Assembly: GCA_039707655.1 (NCBI GenBank)
Contig: CM077665.1
Coordinates: forward strand, 310,496,486-310,560,485
Source: Elymus sibiricus
Lineage: Eukaryota; Streptophyta; Magnoliopsida; Poales; Poaceae
DNA length: 64,000 nucleotides
Direction of reading: 5' to 3'
Both the position numbers and the translations under genes were made by a program. Below are positions 47,337-58,480 of this stretch, in pieces. Every line of letters begins with the position of its first letter. Positions within the stretch are counted from its first letter, which is position 1. The notes beneath the pieces are model-generated. The model did no database searches and was not told where the DNA came from. It was given only the letters and a program-made list of their open reading frames with translations.

Positions 47337-47670
47337 CATTGTGCCGCGACACACGTGTGTCATGATTGTCCAGAATGTATTCCCGCGCATCGAACGTCTG
47401 CAACAGTAGGATTTACACGGACCATGGTAGTCCATTTACACCGTAGTTACACTTATCGCAAACGGCTAGGTCTACTGAACCGTCGTCTCCGAAGCACATT
47501 ATATTCTGGTCGAGAAAACCCTCACCATCGTCCTCGCTTAACAAAACCCGCACCGTCCTTCCCAGTCGCACCTGCACTGCATATTCCACACCGCTGCTTA
47601 GTGCTGAACTTGTACGCTGCTTTATGTCATTGCACACGCATCGTTTTTAATAACTGTTTGCCAATTTAAC
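47337..47670. repeat. Internal CACTA terminus-like sequence
   Basis: CATTGTGCCGCGACACAC resembles the left end CACTGGTGCCGCGACGTGC. It is followed by subterminal-type motifs (TTATCGCAAACGGC, TTGCACACGCATCG). It may be the end of a second element fused or nested here. Confidence 0.4.
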
Positions 47671-47921
47671 GCCCCCAATAATGGGAGCTTCTTCCAGCCG
47701 ACGCGTGGCCAACCGAGTTGGGCGGGAGGCTATGCGCATTTGCGTGCGGGAACGGGCTCACCAACGATACGTTGGCAGCACTTCGAGCCGCCACATGACC
47801 AAATGAACCGAGGGGAATGCTTGTTCGTGCGCTGGTCAAGCTTCCACAGCAATACTCCGCCGGGAACGCGGTGACAAGACGTGCCAATTACAGCCCGTCC
47901 AGCCCCCATTTACTCCACCGC

Positions 47922-47929
47922 TTATTTAA
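47922..47929 (+). promoter_or_regulatory. TATA-like box of exonuclease copy 1
   Basis: TTATTTAA about 70 bp upstream of the lost start codon. The surrounding leader is paralogous to that of copy 3 (CCCCATTTATACC near 58636). Confidence 0.35.
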
Positions 47930-48111
47930 CCTATTGTCTCTCTTCAACCTTTCCCCACAACGCAAGAAGCACACCCACGCTCCTAATACAGAGAGGATAT
48001 CTTGCTCGGCTCCAATAGCGGAGCTCCCAGCGGCTGCCGACGATGAGCGGCAGTTCACCATTCGTGCCTACGTGGACACCCACGTAAGGTTCAAGAACCT
48101 CACGGTGGTGT

Positions 48112-49918
48112 TGTTGGAAATATGCCCTAGAGGCAATAATAAATTGGTTATTATTATATTTCCTTGTTCATGATAATCGTTTATTATCCATGCTATAATT
48201 GTATTGATTGGAAACTCAAATACATGTGTGGGTACATAGACAACACTGTGTCCCTAGTAAGCCTCTAGTTAACTAGCTCGTTGATCAAAAGATGGTGAAG
48301 GTTTCCTGGCCATGGACATGAGATGTCATTTGATAACGGGATCACATCATTAGGAGAATGATGTGATGGACAAGACCCAAACTATGAACGTAGCATATGA
48401 CCGTGTCAGTTTATTGCTATTGTTTTCTGCATGTCAAGTATCTGTTCCTATGACCATGAGATCATGCAATTCACTGACACCGTAGGAGTGCCTTGTGTGT
48501 ATCAAACGTCACAACGTAACTAGGTGACTATAAAGGTGCTCTACAGGTATCTCCGAGGGTGTCTGTTGGGTTGGCATGGATCAAGACTGGGATTTGTTAC
48601 TCCGTGTGACGGAGAGGTATCTCAGGGCCCACTCGGTAATACAACATCACAATGAGCCTTGCGAGCAATGTGACTAAAGTGTTAGCCACGAGATCTTGTA
48701 TTACGTAACAAGTAAAGAGACTTGCCGGTAACGAGATTGAACTCGGTATAGAGATACCGACGATCGAATCTCGGGCAAGTAACATACCGAAGAACAAAGG
48801 GAACAGTATACGGGATTAACTGAATCCTTGACATAGAGGTTCAACCGATGAAGATCTTCGTAGAATATGTAGGAACCAATATGGGCATCCAGGTCCCGCT
48901 ATTGGTTATTGACCGTAGAGGTGTCTCGGTCATGTCTACATAGTTCTCGAACCCGCAGGGTCTACACACTTAACGTTTGGTGACGATTAGTATAATTGAG
49001 TTATTGTGTTGGTGACCGAAGGTTGTTCGGAGTCCCGGATAAGATCCCGGACATGACAAGAATCTCCGGAAGAGTCCGGAGGTAAAGATTGATATATGTG
49101 ATAATAGTGTTTTGATCTCCGGAAGGGTTCCGGAATTCACCGGAAGGGGTTCCGGGTGTTTACCGAAGTGTTCGGGTGCAGCAACACTTTATATGGGCCA
49201 AAGGGGTAAAGCCCACGAGGTATTGGAAACTGCAAAAGGAAGTTTTGCTGCTGCCTTAAGCGGTACTACCGCTGGTAAGGCAGTACTACCGCGTAAGCGG
49301 TACTACCGCTTGTGTGAAGCGGTACTACCGCTTGTACGCGGTACTGCTGGAATCCGAGTGGGACTCTTTCCGTGCGGGCCAAACCGACCTTGTGCGGGCA
49401 AAACCGACCTTGTGGAGGCTTTCTCTCCAAGTTTAGACCCCAGGGCTCAACATATAAATAGAGGGGCAGGGCTAGCACACGGCAGACATCAAGATTTCCC
49501 AAGCCGTGTGCCGGCAACCCTAACCCTCTAGTTCCTCCCGTCATAATCTCCGTAGTGCTTGGCAAAGCTCTGTAGAGATTGTTCCTCACCACCATCACCA
49601 CGCCATCATGCTGCCGGAACTCATCCACTACTTCACCATCGCTCGCTGGATCGAGGAGGTGAAGGCGTCATCAAGCCGTACGTGTGTTGAACGCGGAGGT
49701 GCCGTCCGTTCGGTGCTAGATCATGATTGGATCGAGGGATGACTTGCGATTTGGATCGCGAAGACGTTCGACTACATCAACCGCATTTCTTAACGCTTCC
49801 GCTTAGCGATCTACAAGGGTATGTAGATTCACTCTCCCTCTCATAGATGCTCATCACCATGGATAGATCTTGTGTATGCGTAGGAATTTTTTTGTTTCCC
49901 ATGCAACGTTCCCCAACA
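48112..49918 (+). repeat. Copia 5' LTR (1807 bp)
   Basis: TATAAATA at 49453-49460 is the probable TATA box. A cluster of short palindromes (GCGGTACTACCGC and variants) lies at 49258-49345. Confidence 0.95.
49453..49460 (+). promoter_or_regulatory. Copia LTR TATA box
   Basis: TATAAATA followed by GAGGGGCAGGG; the same at 56542-56549 in the 3' LTR. Confidence 0.65.
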
Positions 49919-49919
49919 G

Positions 49920-49931
49920 TGGTATCTGAGC
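49920..49931 (+). other. Copia primer-binding site (initiator tRNA-Met type)
   Basis: TGGTATCTGAGC one base after the LTR; one mismatch from the canonical TGGTATCAGAGC. Confidence 0.85.
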
Positions 49932-51169
49932 TAGGTCTATGCGTAGATGAGATCTCGAGTAGAACACAAAAGGGTTTTGTGGGCGTTGATATTCAGATTG
50001 CTTCCTCCCTTGGTCTTTTCTTGTTTCGGCGGTATTGTGGGATGAAGCGGCTCGGACCAACATTACTCGTACGCTTACGAGAGACCGGTTCCTTCAATTG
50101 ACATGTAACTTCGTTGCATAAAGATGGCTAGCGGGTGTCTGTTTCTCCCACTTTAGTCGGATCGGATTTGACAAAGGCGGTCCTTGAGAAGGTTGAAAAG
50201 CAATTTTTATATCACCGTTGTGGTTTTTGCGTAGGTAAGAATCGTTCTTGCTAGATACCCGTAGCAGCCACATAAAACTTGCAACAACAATTAGAGGACG
50301 TCTAACTTGTTTTTGCAGGGTATGTTGTGATGTGATATGGCCAATTACATGATGAGATATATGTGATGTATGAGATGATCATGTGTTGTATAGTATATCA
50401 CGACTTGCATGTCGATAAGTACGGCAACTGGCAGGAGCCATAGAGTTGTCTTTAATTATTTTCGCCGTTTTGCTTTACTTTATCGCTATGAGTTAGCAAT
50501 AGTCGTGGAAGCAACAGTCGGCGCGACAACCTCATGGCGACACGTTGATGGATATCAAGATGATGGAGATCATGGTGTCATGCCGGTGACGATGGAGATC
50601 ATGCCGGTGCTTTGGAGATGGAGATCAAAAGCACAAGTTCATGGCCATATCATGTCACTTATGATTTGCATGTGATGTTAATCCTTTTATGCATCTTGTT
50701 TTGCTTAGGACGACGGTAGCATTATAAGGTGATCCCTCACTTAAATTTCAAGATAAATTGTGTTCTCCCCGAGTGTGCACCATTGCGAAAGTTCGTCGTT
50801 TCGAGACACCACGTGATGATTGGGTGTGATAGACTTTACGTTCACATACAACGGGTGCAAGCCAGTGTTGCACATGCGGAACACCCGGGTTAAACTTGAC
50901 GAGCCTAGCATGTACAGACATGGCCTCGGAACACAAGAGACCGAAAGGTCGAACATGAGTCATATAGTAGATATGATCAACATGAAGATGTTCACCATTG
51001 AAACCACCTCAACTCACGTGATGATCGGACTTGAGTTGGTGGATTTGGATCATGTTACACTCGAATGACCGGAGGGATGTCAATCTGAGTGGGAGTTTTA
51101 AGTAATTAACTAAACTCATTATCTTGAACAATAGTCTAAATTGTCTTTGCAATATTTATGTTGTAGATC
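49932..51169 (+). other. Copia untranslated leader
   Basis: About 1.2 kb between PBS and the gag-pol ATG; short frames only. Long structured leaders are usual for BARE-type elements. Confidence 0.7.
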
Positions 51170-54100
51170 ATGGCTCGCGCAGTAGCACCCCTGAATTTTA
51201 ATGCGTTCCTAGAGAAAGCTAAGTTGAAAGATGATGGAAGTAACTTTGTGGACTGGGCCCGTAATCTAAGGATTATCCTTACGGCTTCCCAGAAGGCTTA
51301 TGTCCTTGATGCACCGCTTGGTGATCCACCCGCTCCAGTTGAGTCTCTAGACGTTGTGAACGCCTGGCAGGCTCGTTCTGAAGATTACTCAATAGTTCAA
51401 TGTGCAATATTGTATGGCTTAGAACAGGGACTTCAAAGACGTTTAGAACGTCATGGAGCATATGAGATGTTCCAGGAGTTGAAGTTTATTTGTCAGAAGA
51501 ATGCCCGGATCGAGAGGTATGAGATCTCCGATAAGTTCTATGCTTGCAAGATGGAGGAGAACGGGTCTATCAGTGATCACATACTCAGAATGTCTGGGTA
51601 CTCCACCCGTCTGGCTGAATTGGGGATGCCCCTTCCGCCAGAGGCTATCACTGACAGAGTTCTTCAATCATTGCCACCTAGCTACAAGAGCTTCGTGTTG
51701 AACTATAACATGCACGGGATGAACAAGTCAGTCGCCGAGCTGTTTGCGATGCTGAAAGCCGCTGAGTCTGAAATTCAGAAGGAGCATCAAGTGTTGATGG
51801 TCAATAAAACCACTAGTTTCATGAAAAATGGCAAGGGTAAGAAGGGTAACTCCAAGAAGAGTGGCAAAGCAGTTGCTCCTCCCGTGAAGAAACCCAAGGC
51901 TGGACCCAAACCAGAAACTGTGTGCTTTCATTGCAAGGGAACTGGACACTGGAAGCGGAACTGCCCCAAGTATTTGGCTGACAAGAAGGCGGCCAACAAC
52001 AAACAAGGTATATATGATATACATGTTATTGATGTGTACCTTACCAACTCTCATTGTAGTGCCTGGGTATTTGATACCGGTGCGGTTGCTCATATTTGCA
52101 ACTCAAAACAGGAACTGCGGAATAGACGGAGGCTGGCAAAGGACGAAGTGACGATGCGCGTGGGAAATGGTTCCAAGGTTGATGTGATCGCCGTCGGCAC
52201 GCTCGCTCTTCGATTACCATCGGGATTAGTGATGAACCTGAATAAATGTTATTTGGTGCCTAGGTTAAGAATGAACATTATATCTGGATCTTGTTTATTG
52301 CGAGACGGTTACTCATTTAAATCAGAGAATAATGGTTCTTCTATTTATATGAGTAATATCTTTTATGGTCATGCACCCTATGTGAGGGGTTTATTCTTAT
52401 TGAATCTCGATTGTAATGATACACATGTTCATAACATTGATGCCAAAAGATGTAGAATTGATAATGATAATACCACTTTCTTGTGGCACTGTCGTTTAGG
52501 TCATATTGGCGTAAAACGCATGAGGAACCTCCATGCTGATGGACTTTTGGAGTCACTTGATTTTGAATCACTTGACACATGTGAGCCATGCCTCATGGGC
52601 AAGATGACTAAAACGCCGTTCTCTGGAACAATGGAACGGGCAAGTGACTTGTTGGAAATCATACATACTGATGTGTGCGGTCCGATGAGCATTGAGGCAC
52701 GCGGTGGTTATCGTTACTTTCTCACCTTCACTGATGACTTAAGTAGATATGGGTATATTTACTTAATGAAACACAAGTCTGAAACGTTTGAAAAGTTCAA
52801 ACAATTTCAGAGTGAAGTTGAGAATCATCGTAACAACAAGATTAAATTCCTACGATCTGATCGAGGAGGAGAATATCTGAGTTATGAGTTTGGCAGTCAC
52901 TTAAGACAATGTGGAATTGTTTCACAACTGACACCGCCTGGAACACCACAGCGTAATGGTGTGTCCGAATGTCGTAATCGAACCTTATTGGATATGGTGC
53001 GATCTATGTTGTCTCTTGCCGATTTGCCACTATCGTTTTGGGGTTATGCATTAGAGATAGCTGCATTCACTTTAAATAGGGCACCATCGAAATCCGTTGA
53101 GATGACGCCATATGAACTTTGGTTTGGCAAGAAGCCAAAGCTGTCGTTTCTTAAAGTTTGGGGATGTGATGCTTATGTCAAAAAGCTTCAGCCTGAAAAG
53201 CTGGAACCCAAAGCGGAGAAATGCGTCTTCATAGGATACCCAAAAGAGACAGTTGGGTATACCTTCTACCTCAGATCCGAAGGCAAAGTGTTTGTCGGTA
53301 AAAACGAAACATTTCTTGAGAAAGAGTTTCTATCGAAAGAATTGAGTGGGAGGAAGATAGAACTTGATGAGGTTGTTGAACCTTTACTTCAACCTGAGTG
53401 TAGCGCAACGCAGAAAGATGTTTCTGTAGAGCCTACATCAGCTGAAGAGGAAGTTGATGATGATCATAAAGCTTCGGATCAAGTAGCTATCGAACCTCGT
53501 AGGTCGACAAGGACGCGTACTGCTCCTGAGTGGTACGGCAACCCTGTCTTAGAGGTCATGTTGTTAGACAACGATGAACCTACGAGCTATGGAGAAGCGA
53601 TGATGGGCCCGGATTTCGAGAAGTGGTTAGAGGCCATGAAATCCGAGATGGGATCCATGTATGAAAACAAAGTATGGACTTTGGAAGTATTACCTGAAGG
53701 GCGTAAGGCCATTCAGAACAAATGGATCTTTAAGAGGAAGACGGACGCAGATGGTAATGTCACCGTCTATAAAGCTCGACTTGTGGCAAAAGGTTTTTCA
53801 CAAGTTCAAGGAGTTGACTACGATGAGACCTTCTCACCTGTAGCGATGCTTAAGTCCGTCAGAATCATGTTAGCAATAGCTGCCTTTTTCGATTATGAAA
53901 TTTGGCAGATGGATGTCAAAACAGCGTTCCTTAACGGTTTCCTTAAGGAAGAGTTGTATATGATGCAACCAGAAGGTTTTGTCGATCCAGAGAATGCTGA
54001 CAAAGTTTGCAAACTCCAGCGATCCATTTATGGACTGGTGCAAGCATCTCGGAGTTGGAATCTTCGCTTTGATGAGGTGATCAAAGCGTTCGAGTTTATA

Positions 54101-55150
54101 CAAGTTTACGGAGAAGCTTGTATTTACAAGAAAGTGAGTGGGAGCTCTATAGCGTTTCTAATATTATATGTGGATGACATATTACTGATTGGAAACAATA
54201 TAGAAATGTTGGAAAGCGTGAAGGAATATTTGAAGAAGAGTTTTTCAATGAAGGACCTAGGAGAAGCTGCTTTCATATTAGGCATCAAGATCTATAGAGA
54301 TAGATCAAGACGTTTAATAGGACTTTCACAAAGCACATACCTTGATAAGATTTTGAAGAAGTTCAAAATGGATCAGTCCAAGAAGGGGTTCTTGCCTGTT
54401 TTGCAAGGTGTGAAGTTGAGTAAGACTCAATGCCCAGTGACTACAGGAGATAGAGAAAAGATGAATGTCATCCCCTATGCTTCAGCCATAGGCTCTATCA
54501 TGTATGCAATGCTGTGCACAAGACCCGGTGTCACCCTTGCCATAAGTATGGTCGGAAGGTTTCAAAGTGATCCAGGAATGGAACACTGGACGGCGGTCAA
54601 GAATATCCTGAAGTACCTGAAAAGGACTAAGGACATGTTTCTCGTTTATGGAGGTGATCAAGAGCTCGTCGTAAAGGGTTACGTCGATGCAAGCTTTGAC
54701 ACTGATCCGGATAACTCTAAGTCACAAACCGGATACGTATTTATTCTTAATGGGGGTGCGGTTAGCTGGTGCAGTTCCAAGCAAAGCGTGGTAGCTGATT
54801 CTACATACGAAGCGGAGTACATCGCTGCCTCGGAGGCGGCGAAGGAAGGTGTCTGGATGAAGGAGTTCATGACAGATCTTGGAGTAGTGCCTAGTGCGCT
54901 TAACCCAATGACTCTGTTTTGTGATAATACTGGTGCCATTGCTCTAGCCAAGGAACCAAGATTTCACAAGAGGACCAGACACATAAAGCGACGTTTCAAT
55001 TCCATCCGCGATTACATCAAGGAGGACAACATAAATATTTGCAAAGTACACACGGATCTGAATGTTGCAGATCCGATGACTAAACCTCTTCCAAGGGCTA
55101 AACATGAACAACACCAGAACTGCATGGGTGTTCGATTCATTACAATGTAA
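51170..55150 (+). CDS. Copia Gag-Pol polyprotein, intact frame
   Basis: 1326 codons without interruption. Gag lies at about 1-270 ('FVDWARNLRIILTASQKAYV') with CCHC knuckle Cys252-Cys255-His260-Cys265 ('CFHCKGTGHWKRNC'). Aspartic protease: Asp302 in 'WVFDTGAVAH'. Integrase: HHCC region ('WHCRLGHIG', 'CEPCLMGKM') and catalytic Asp501 ('IHTDVCGP'), Asp564 ('LRSDRGGEY') and Glu600 ('NGVSECRN'), exactly D-x35-E. RT: 'QMDVKTAFLNG' and Tyr1000-Val-Asp-Asp ('LYVDDILL'). RNase H: 'YVDASFDTD', 'YEAEYIAASEA', 'CDNTGAIALA'. Self-processing yields capsid, protease, integrase and RT. Full family length, all catalytic residues kept. ATG at 51170 is preceded by the leader. Confidence 0.95.
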   Translation: MARAVAPLNFNAFLEKAKLKDDGSNFVDWARNLRIILTASQKAYVLDAPLGDPPAPVESLDVVNAWQARSEDYSIVQCAILYGLEQGLQRRLERHGAYEMFQELKFICQKNARIERYEISDKFYACKMEENGSISDHILRMSGYSTRLAELGMPLPPEAITDRVLQSLPPSYKSFVLNYNMHGMNKSVAELFAMLKAAESEIQKEHQVLMVNKTTSFMKNGKGKKGNSKKSGKAVAPPVKKPKAGPKPETVCFHCKGTGHWKRNCPKYLADKKAANNKQGIYDIHVIDVYLTNSHCSAWVFDTGAVAHICNSKQELRNRRRLAKDEVTMRVGNGSKVDVIAVGTLALRLPSGLVMNLNKCYLVPRLRMNIISGSCLLRDGYSFKSENNGSSIYMSNIFYGHAPYVRGLFLLNLDCNDTHVHNIDAKRCRIDNDNTTFLWHCRLGHIGVKRMRNLHADGLLESLDFESLDTCEPCLMGKMTKTPFSGTMERASDLLEIIHTDVCGPMSIEARGGYRYFLTFTDDLSRYGYIYLMKHKSETFEKFKQFQSEVENHRNNKIKFLRSDRGGEYLSYEFGSHLRQCGIVSQLTPPGTPQRNGVSECRNRTLLDMVRSMLSLADLPLSFWGYALEIAAFTLNRAPSKSVEMTPYELWFGKKPKLSFLKVWGCDAYVKKLQPEKLEPKAEKCVFIGYPKETVGYTFYLRSEGKVFVGKNETFLEKEFLSKELSGRKIELDEVVEPLLQPECSATQKDVSVEPTSAEEEVDDDHKASDQVAIEPRRSTRTRTAPEWYGNPVLEVMLLDNDEPTSYGEAMMGPDFEKWLEAMKSEMGSMYENKVWTLEVLPEGRKAIQNKWIFKRKTDADGNVTVYKARLVAKGFSQVQGVDYDETFSPVAMLKSVRIMLAIAAFFDYEIWQMDVKTAFLNGFLKEELYMMQPEGFVDPENADKVCKLQRSIYGLVQASRSWNLRFDEVIKAFEFIQVYGEACIYKKVSGSSIAFLILYVDDILLIGNNIEMLESVKEYLKKSFSMKDLGEAAFILGIKIYRDRSRRLIGLSQSTYLDKILKKFKMDQSKKGFLPVLQGVKLSKTQCPVTTGDREKMNVIPYASAIGSIMYAMLCTRPGVTLAISMVGRFQSDPGMEHWTAVKNILKYLKRTKDMFLVYGGDQELVVKGYVDASFDTDPDNSKSQTGYVFILNGGAVSWCSSKQSVVADSTYEAEYIAASEAAKEGVWMKEFMTDLGVVPSALNPMTLFCDNTGAIALAKEPRFHKRTRHIKRRFNSIRDYIKEDNINICKVHTDLNVADPMTKPLPRAKHEQHQNCMGVRFITM

Positions 55151-55189
55151 ATCACATAGTGATGTGAACTAGATTATTGACTCTAGTGC

Positions 55190-55200
55190 AAGTGGGAGAC
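55190..55200 (+). other. Copia polypurine tract
   Basis: AAGTGGGAGAC abuts the 3' LTR. Confidence 0.8.
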
Positions 55201-57007
55201 TGTTGGAAATATGCCCTAGAGGCCATAATAAATTGGTTATTATTATATTTCCTTGTTCATGATAATCGTTTATTATCAATGCTATAATTGTATTGATTGG
55301 AAACTCAAATACATGTGTGGGTACATAGACAACACTGTGTCCCTAGTAAGCCTCTAGTTAACTAGCTCGTTGATTAAAAGATGGTGAAGGTTTCCTGGCC
55401 ATGGACATGAGATGTCATTTGATAACGGGATCACATCATTAGGAGAATGATGTGATGGACAAGACCCAAACTATAAACGTAGCATATGATCGTGTCAGTT
55501 TATTGCTATTGTTTTCTGCATGTCAAGTATCCGTTCCTATGACCATGAGATCATGCAATTCACTGACACCGTAGGAGTGCCTTGTGTGTATCAAACGTCA
55601 CAACGAAACTGGGTGACTATAAAGGTGCTCTACAGGTATCTCCGAGGGTGTCTGTTGGGTTGGCATGGATCAAGACTGGGATTTGTTACTCCGTGTGACG
55701 GAGAGGTATCTCAGGGCCCACTCGGTAATACAACATCACAATGAGCCTTGCAAGCAATGTGACTAAAGTGTTAGCCACGAGATCTTGTATTACGGAACGA
55801 GTAAAGAGACTTGCCGGTAACGAGATTGAACTAGGTATAGAGATACCGACGATCGAATCTCGGGCAAGTAACATACCGAAGAACAAAGGGAACAGTATAT
55901 GGGATTAACTGAATCCTTGACATAGAGGTTCAACCGATGAAGATCTTCGTAGAATATGTAGGAACCAATATGGGCATCCAGGTCCCGCTATTGGTTATTG
56001 ACCGTAGAGGTGTCTCGGTCATGTCTACATAGTTCTCGAACCCGCAGGGTCTACACACTTAACGTTTGGTGACGATTAGTATAGTTGAGTTATTGTGTTG
56101 GTGACCGAAGGTTGTTCGGAGTCCCGGATAAGATCCCGGACATGACAAGAATCTCCGGAAGAGTCCGGAGGTAAAGATTGATATATGTGATAATAGTGTT
56201 TTGATCTCCGGAAGGGTTCCGGAATTCACCGGAAGGGGTTCCGGGTGTTTACCGAAGTGTTCGGGTGCAGCAACACTTTATATGGGCCAAAGGGGTAAAG
56301 CCCACGAGGTATTGGAAAGTGCAAAAGGAAGTTTTGTTGCTGCCTTAAGCGGTACTACCGCTGGTAAGGCGGTACTACCGCGTAAGCGGTATTACCGCTT
56401 GTGTGAAGCGGTACTACCGCTTGTACGCGGTACTGCTGGAATCCGAGTGGGACTCTTTCCGTGCGGGCCAAACCGACCTTGTGCGGGCAAAACCGACCTT
56501 GTGGAGGCTTTCTCTCTAAGTTTAGACCCTAGGGCTCAACATATAAATAGAGGGGCAGGGCTAGCACACGGGAGACATCAAGATTTCCCAAGCCGTGTGC
56601 CGGCAACCCTAACCCTCTAGTTCCTCCCGTCATAATCTCCGTAGTGCTTGGCGAAGCCCTGCAGAGATTGTTCCTCACCACCATCACCACGCCGTCGTGC
56701 TGCCGGAACTCATCCACTACTTCACCATCGCTCGCTGGATCGAGGAGGTGAAGGCGTCATCAAGCCGTACGTGTGTTGAACGCGGAGGTGTCGTCCGTTC
56801 GGCGCTAGATCGTGATTGGATCGAGGGACGACTTGCGATTTGGATCGCGAAGACGTTCGACTACATCAACCGCGTTTCTTAACGCTTCCGCTTAGCAATC
56901 TACAAGGGTATGTAGATTCACTCTCCCTCTCGTAGATGCTCATCACCATGGATAGATCTTGCGTGTGCGTAGGAAATTTTTTGTTTCCCATGCAACGTTC
57001 CCCAACA
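55201..57007 (+). repeat. Copia 3' LTR (1807 bp)
   Basis: Same length as the 5' LTR, about 2% different by eye, followed by GGTGT. Confidence 0.95.
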
Positions 57008-57012
57008 GGTGT

Positions 57013-57611
57013 ACACCAACGACCCGATCTGGGTGGAGAACTCCATCCACACCATGGAGCAGTTACTTGTCTATGACAAGTACAAAGTGGTCGGCTTCGA
57101 CCTCGAGTACACCGGCGGTCGTGTCAGGCATGATCAGAAGGTTGCCGTCGCCCATCTATGTGTGGGCCATTACGTACTCGTCTACCACTACTGCCTGGCC
57201 ACAAGGCCTTGCGATCGATTTGCCAGGTTTGTCAACAGCACCGACTACATATTCGGTACGGTGGACAACACCAACGATGAAAAGGTGCTCAAGACGACTG
57301 GCTTGGCCTGTCGGAATCTTGTGGACATCCAATGCCTGTACAAGATCTTGGGCGGCGAGGAGAAGCATAAGAACTCCCTGGTTGACCTCGCCATGGCCAT
57401 CATCGACCCCTACTACAGAGGCATGAAGGATGTCTGCAAGAAGAAGGTTGCTTGGCACCGCGCCTGGGTCCGAAGACTGGATGAAGATCACATCAAGTAC
57501 GCGACCAAGGACGCGTACGTAAGCTACCAGATCTGCAGGCGGATCGTTGACATGAGGAAGTGCCTCCGTCCAGCGCCGATCGGCACCCCTCGTCACAAGA
57601 ACTATAGATGA
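57013..57611 (+). pseudogene. Exonuclease copy 1, catalytic 3' part
   Basis: 199 codons plus stop after the Copia insertion, carrying all three Exo motifs uninterrupted (ExoI at 57096-57107, ExoII Asp at 57276-57278, ExoIII Asp at 57510-57512). The first 39 codons are at 47997-48111. Confidence 0.85.
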
Positions 57612-58189
57612 ATGATTTGATGATCGTCACTACTAGTTTAGTATGCATGTACTTGTTAATTGATGTGTGCAAATGTTATCTGCAATTAGTAATGTAATTG
57701 GATGTTTATTTAGGTTATGCAATCATGATGTTGTTCTGTAGACAGAGCATAGATGCTATATGCAGACATAGCAGATGACATCGCTTATGATTATAGAAAC
57801 GAACACGTCAGCGATGATTTCAACAATCACAGACAATTGGGTGCGAGCAAGTGTTTGCCCATAGGCCACATCACACACCTTATTATCAGGAATCGTCTGT
57901 CTTTTTATCGGTCTTCCCACCCAATTCCGAGTACTAACCTGTTTGCCGGGTATCACACACATCTTGTTACGCAGAATCGTTTGTGCTACTTTTGATCAAC
58001 ACAAACAGTTCGTCCAAACGACCTGTTTGACGGGTATCACATACAAGCATGCAAATGACATCTCATGAGGGAGACTCTTATTTTGGTAGTACTATCTTTT
58101 CCTTAGTATGCAATGGCCGATTAATATCTGGACATCAATATGCAATTGACGATTAATATCCGGACCTTAAGAAGCAGAACTACGACCGA
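57612..58189. repeat. CACTA subterminal-type sequence between exonuclease copies
   Basis: Copies of CATCACACAC, CAAACAGTTCGTCC and CGTTTGTGC match the 84-bp units at 59700-60130 but are fewer and more diverged. No gene. Confidence 0.55.
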
Positions 58190-58209
58190 GGGTAGCCTGC
58201 GCGGCTCCA

Positions 58210-58395
58210 ATGGCGCTCCCAGTGGCTGCCGACGACGAGCGCCAGTTCACCATGCATGCCGTTGTGGACACGCCCTGTTGGTTCGTGGTGTACACCAAAA
58301 ATCCGATCTGGATGGAGAACTCCAACGTCATGGACCTGTTACATGACGAGGACAAGAGTACATAGTGGTCTGGTTCGACCTCGCGTCCCACCGCG
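58210..58395 (+). pseudogene. Exonuclease copy 2, truncated
   Basis: ATG at 58210 begins 'MALPVAADDERQFTMHAVV', matching the start region of copy 1 ('ELPAAADDERQFTI'). The frame stops at TAG 58363-58365. Homology continues about 30 bp to 'FDLA' and then changes to a short GC-rich repeat, so ExoI is incomplete and ExoII/III are absent. An insertion near 58355 (GACAAGAGTACATAG against GACAAGTACAAAG) shifted the frame. It cannot encode an active enzyme. Confidence 0.75.
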
Positions 58396-58480
58396 TGCTC
58401 TACTCTCGCGTCCCTGTGCGTGCTCTGCTCTCTCGCCCCTGCACGTGCTCTGCTCTCGCGCCCCTCTGCGCGCGCTCTGC
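58394..58480 (+). repeat. Short GC-rich tandem repeat, about 25-bp units
   Basis: CGTGCTCTNCTCTCGCGNCCC recurs about four times directly after the truncated copy 2. Confidence 0.7.

Larger units (their letters stand above)
48112..57007 (+). mobile_element. Full-length Copia retrotransposon, BARE/Angela/WIS type, TSD GGTGT
   Basis: Two 1807-bp LTRs (48112-49918, 55201-57007) begin TGTTGGAAATATGCCCTAGA and end CCCCAACA. The TSD GGTGT lies at 48107-48111 and 57008-57012. PBS, one long gag-pol frame and a polypurine tract are all present. By eye the LTRs differ at about 38 positions (2%). The order integrase before RT defines Ty1/Copia. It could still be competent, judging by sequence alone. Confidence 0.95.
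47997..57611 (+). pseudogene. DEDDy 3'-5' exonuclease (WRN/WEX-like) copy 1, split by Copia
   Basis: Family enzymes (PF01612, DnaQ-like fold) remove nucleotides from 3' ends with two metal ions. The gene is broken at 48111/57013 by the Copia insertion (TSD GGTGT); the reading frame continues exactly across the break (GTG GTG T|AC ACC). Counting from 47997, the 237-codon frame shows ExoI 'FDLEYTGG' (Asp68, Glu70), ExoII 'NTNDEKVL' (Asp127) and ExoIII 'YATKDAYVSY' (Tyr201, Asp205), the full DEDDy set. The start codon aligned with copy 3's ATG is ATA, and the next (copy 2's ATG) is also ATA; the nearest in-frame upstream ATG is 47817. First of three tandem copies inside CACTA element B. It ends TGA at 57609. 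Confidence 0.85.

Noticed and set aside
49112..49531. 139-codon ORF in the Copia LTR, repeated at 56201
   Set aside because: Present in both LTRs and created by the GCGGTACTACCGC repeats; the LTR promoter lies within it.
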